Source of the DNA: Terriglobales bacterium
GTDB lineage: Bacteria > Acidobacteriota > Terriglobia > Terriglobales > Acidobacteriaceae
NCBI GenBank assembly: GCA_015655365.1
Contig: JAATFE010000423.1
Coordinates: forward strand, 1-5,718
Length of the DNA: 5,718 nt
Direction: 5' to 3'
In this document: one piece after another, positions 3,617-5,718 of the stretch
How positions within the stretch are numbered: the stretch's first letter is position 1
Layout of the letters: each line of letters opens with the position of its first letter
Position numbers and translations under genes: made by a program
The notes under the pieces: model-generated
Database searches by the model: none
What the model saw: only the letters and a program-made list of their open reading frames with translations
Told to the model about the DNA's origin: nothing

Positions 3617-5718
3617 ATGCCAATCACTCACATCACGGTGCGCGGGGCGCGCCAGCACAATTTGCGCGACATCAGCGTGCGCATCCCCCGCAATACGCTC
3701 ACGGTAGTCACTGGCCTCTCCGGGTCCGGTAAAAGCTCGTTGGCCTTCGACACCATCTATGCCGAGGGCCAGCGCCGCTATGTCGAGACGCTGTCCGCCT
3801 ATGCGCGCCAGTTTCTCGACCAGATCGAGCGGCCCGACGTGGACTCGATTGAGGGACTGAGCCCGGCCATCTCCATCGAGCAGAAGACCACCAGCCGCAG
3901 CCCGCGCTCGACGGTGGGCACGATCACCGAGATTTACGACTACCTGCGCCTGCTCTACGCCTCGGTGGGCACACCCCATTGCCCCAACTGCGGACGGCCC
4001 ATCGCCCGCCAGACCGCGGAGCAAATGGTGCAGCGCGTTCTGCAACTCGGCATGGGCGAACGGGTCACGGTGATGGCGCCCATTGTCCGCGGGCGCAAGG
4101 GCGAGTTCAAAGACCTGTTCGATCAACTCGACCAGCAAGGCTTCCGCGCCCGCGTGGACGGCGAGATGTGCGATCTTTCCGAGCCGGTAGTGCTGGACCG
4201 GCGCAAGAACCACAACATTGAAGCCGTCATCGACCGCATCCTGCTGAAGATGCCCGCGGCCGATGCGCCGCCCTTGCCAGCCGGCAAGCCCTCAGTGGAG
4301 AAACGCCTGGACAACGCCATCGCCAAGGCGCTGCAACTGGCCAATGGGCTGGCGCTGGTGTCTGTGACCGGGGGCGAAGAGCAGTTGTTCTCGTCCTCGA
4401 TGGCCTGCCCGGACTGCGGCCTGGACGTGCCCAAGCTCGAGCCGCGCAGCTTCAGCTTCAACTCCGCCTTCGGTGCCTGCCCGGAATGCCACGGGCTGGG
4501 CTCGCTTTACGATCTGGACCCCGCCAAGGTGATTACCGACTGGTCCAAACCGCTGCTCGACGGCGGCCTGGGACCGGGCTCCTCTTCGCAATACCTGCTC
4601 AAGCTGGTCCACCTGGCCGCGGACCGCTACGACATCAACCTCAAGCTCCCTTTCGAGGACCTGCCCGCGCGCCAGCAGCACATCCTGGTCTACGGACCGC
4701 CCAAAAACGAGGCTCCGCGCACCGGCTTCCACGGCGTCCTGGCCTACCTGCGCGACACCATCGACGAGGCGCGCAGCGACACTTATCGCGAGTACATGAT
4801 GAGCTACATGTCCGCGACGCCTTGCCCGATTTGCCGCGGCAAGCGGCTGCGCCCGGAGTCGCTGGCCGTCAAAATCGGCGGCCTCTCCATCGCCGACTTC
4901 ACGGCTCTGCCGCTGAACCGCGCTCTTTCCGCCGCCATCAACTTCAGCTTCACGGCGCGCGAGGCGCTGGTGGCCGAGCGCATCCGCCACGAAGTCGTGG
5001 AGCGGCTGGAGTTTCTCTGCGCCGTGGGCCTCAAATACCTGGCCCTGGACCGCAACGCGGCCACGCTTTCCGGCGGCGAGGGGCAGCGCATCCGGCTGGC
5101 CACGCAGATCGGCTCGCGGCTGCGCGGGGTGCTTTACGTTCTGGACGAGCCCTCCATCGGCCTGCACCAGCGCGACAACATGCGGCTGATCCAGGCCCTG
5201 GAACGGCTGCGCGACCTGGGCAACACCGTGCTGGTGGTAGAGCACGACGAAGACACCATCCGCCACGCCGACTACGTGCTGGACCTTGGGCCTGGCGCCG
5301 GAAGGCTGGGCGGTTATGTGGTTGCCGAAGGCACGCCGGCCGAGATCATGGTTTGCCCCGAATCGCTGACCGGACGCTATCTTTCCGGCGCCAACACCAT
5401 GTTGCAGCGCGACAAGCCGCGCCCCCTTACCGGCAAATGGCTCACCGTGACCGGTGCACGCGAGCACAATTTGCAAGACGTCACCATCCGCATTCCGCTG
5501 GGTGTGATGACGGTGGTGACCGGCGTCAGCGGCAGCGGCAAAAGCACCCTCATCAACGACATTCTTTATCGTTCGCTGGCCAAGACCATCTACGGCTCAC
5601 GCGAGGAACCCGGCGTGCACGACGGGCTGACGGGAGCGGAACAACTCGACAAGGTCGTGCGCATCGACCAGTCGCCCATCGGCCGCACGCCGCGCTCGAA
5701 CCCGGCCACATATACCCA
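3617..5718 (+). CDS. uvrA: UvrABC excision nuclease subunit A, 5' part (runs off the right edge)
   Basis: ATPase that finds bulky DNA damage and loads UvrB in nucleotide excision repair. About 700 codons are present of a usual 940-980. Seen from the [15 protein letters not shown] at 8-19; Walker [10 protein letters not shown] at 33-41; [24 protein letters not shown] just after it; CPNC at 122-125; zinc-finger cysteines 264, 267, 288 and 291 with the same 3/21/3 spacing as E. coli UvrA; CPIC at 403-406; signature [17 protein letters not shown] from 484; Walker [15 protein letters not shown] with Asp510; and [10 protein letters not shown] with the H-loop histidine. The second ATPase half begins with [11 protein letters not shown] and Walker [10 protein letters not shown] at 636-644. 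The frame ends at [11 protein letters not shown], so the second zinc finger, signature and Walker B lie outside. An in-frame GTG at 3581 could add 12 residues and has the better ribosome site. I keep the ATG because family N-termini align there. Confidence 0.97.
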   Translation, partial: MPITHITVRGARQHNLRDISVRIPRNTLTVVTGLSGSGKSSLAFDTIYAEGQRRYVETLSAYARQFLDQIERPDVDSIEGLSPAISIEQKTTSRSPRSTVGTITEIYDYLRLLYASVGTPHCPNCGRPIARQTAEQMVQRVLQLGMGERVTVMAPIVRGRKGEFKDLFDQLDQQGFRARVDGEMCDLSEPVVLDRRKNHNIEAVIDRILLKMPAADAPPLPAGKPSVEKRLDNAIAKALQLANGLALVSVTGGEEQLFSSSMACPDCGLDVPKLEPRSFSFNSAFGACPECHGLGSLYDLDPAKVITDWSKPLLDGGLGPGSSSQYLLKLVHLAADRYDINLKLPFEDLPARQQHILVYGPPKNEAPRTGFHGVLAYLRDTIDEARSDTYREYMMSYMSATPCPICRGKRLRPESLAVKIGGLSIADFTALPLNRALSAAINFSFTAREALVAERIRHEVVERLEFLCAVGLKYLALDRNAATLSGGEGQRIRLATQIGSRLRGVLYVLDEPSIGLHQRDNMRLIQALERLRDLGNTVLVVEHDEDTIRHADYVLDLGPGAGRLGGYVVAEGTPAEIMVCPESLTGRYLSGANTMLQRDKPRPLTGKWLTVTGAREHNLQDVTIRIPLGVMTVVTGVSGSGKSTLINDILYRSLAKTIYGSREEPGVHDGLTGAEQLDKVVRIDQSPIGRTPRSNPATYT

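Noticed and set aside
3064..3627. A 187-codon minus-strand frame covering the repeat gap, the small gene and the uvrA promoter
   Set aside because: It runs through both heptamer arrays and overlaps the better supported 55-aa gene in another frame. There is no convincing ribosome site or protein-like composition.
4292..5476. A 394-codon open frame on the minus strand opposite uvrA
   Set aside because: It lies wholly antisense to unmistakable uvrA coding sequence. Its composition (runs of Ala, Arg, Gly, Gln, Val) is typical of the mirror frame of a GC-rich gene.

Overview
The window is GC-rich bacterial chromosome with short intergenic gaps. It holds five protein genes and no RNA gene, CRISPR array or insertion sequence that I can support. 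The secreted alanine/proline-rich proteins, the style of the UvrA sequence and the small membrane protein suggest a soil Acidobacteriota (Terriglobia-like) genome. This is inference from pattern memory, not a search, so treat the taxonomy as moderate confidence.

Layout from left to right. (1) Minus strand, 28-1074: a complete PLP-dependent low-specificity L-threonine aldolase with a TTG start behind a strong Shine-Dalgarno. (2) Minus strand, 1195-2184: a secreted protein of unknown function (329 aa), divergent from (3). (3) Plus strand, 2322-3059: a secreted 245-aa protein with one STN/secretin-N-like domain between low-complexity linkers. (4) Minus strand, 3231-3398: a 55-aa single-span membrane protein, convergent with (3). 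(5) Plus strand, 3617 to the right edge: the first ~700 codons of uvrA, the damage-recognition ATPase of nucleotide excision repair. It has a good sigma70-type promoter, and an 18-bp palindrome lies over the -10 box.

The most interesting structure is non-coding. Three of the four stop codons in the window are followed within 0-3 nt by a short tandem array of 7-bp units. When each is read in the sense of its own gene, all three arrays share the core YAGRGAN (CAGAGAT, or CAGGGAA/TAGGGAG). Two genes share the layout stop-AAG-CAGRGAW. The convergent pair (3)/(4) carries the arrays facing each other, which gives a perfect 16-bp inverted repeat at the two ends of the 171-bp gap. This looks like a gene-3'-end-associated heptamer repeat family that could be surveyed genome-wide.

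The genes show no shared pathway. Genes 2 and 3 share a 137-bp divergent control region and are both predicted exported. The aldolase and uvrA are housekeeping functions. All gaps between genes are under 300 bp, and what they hold is listed below.
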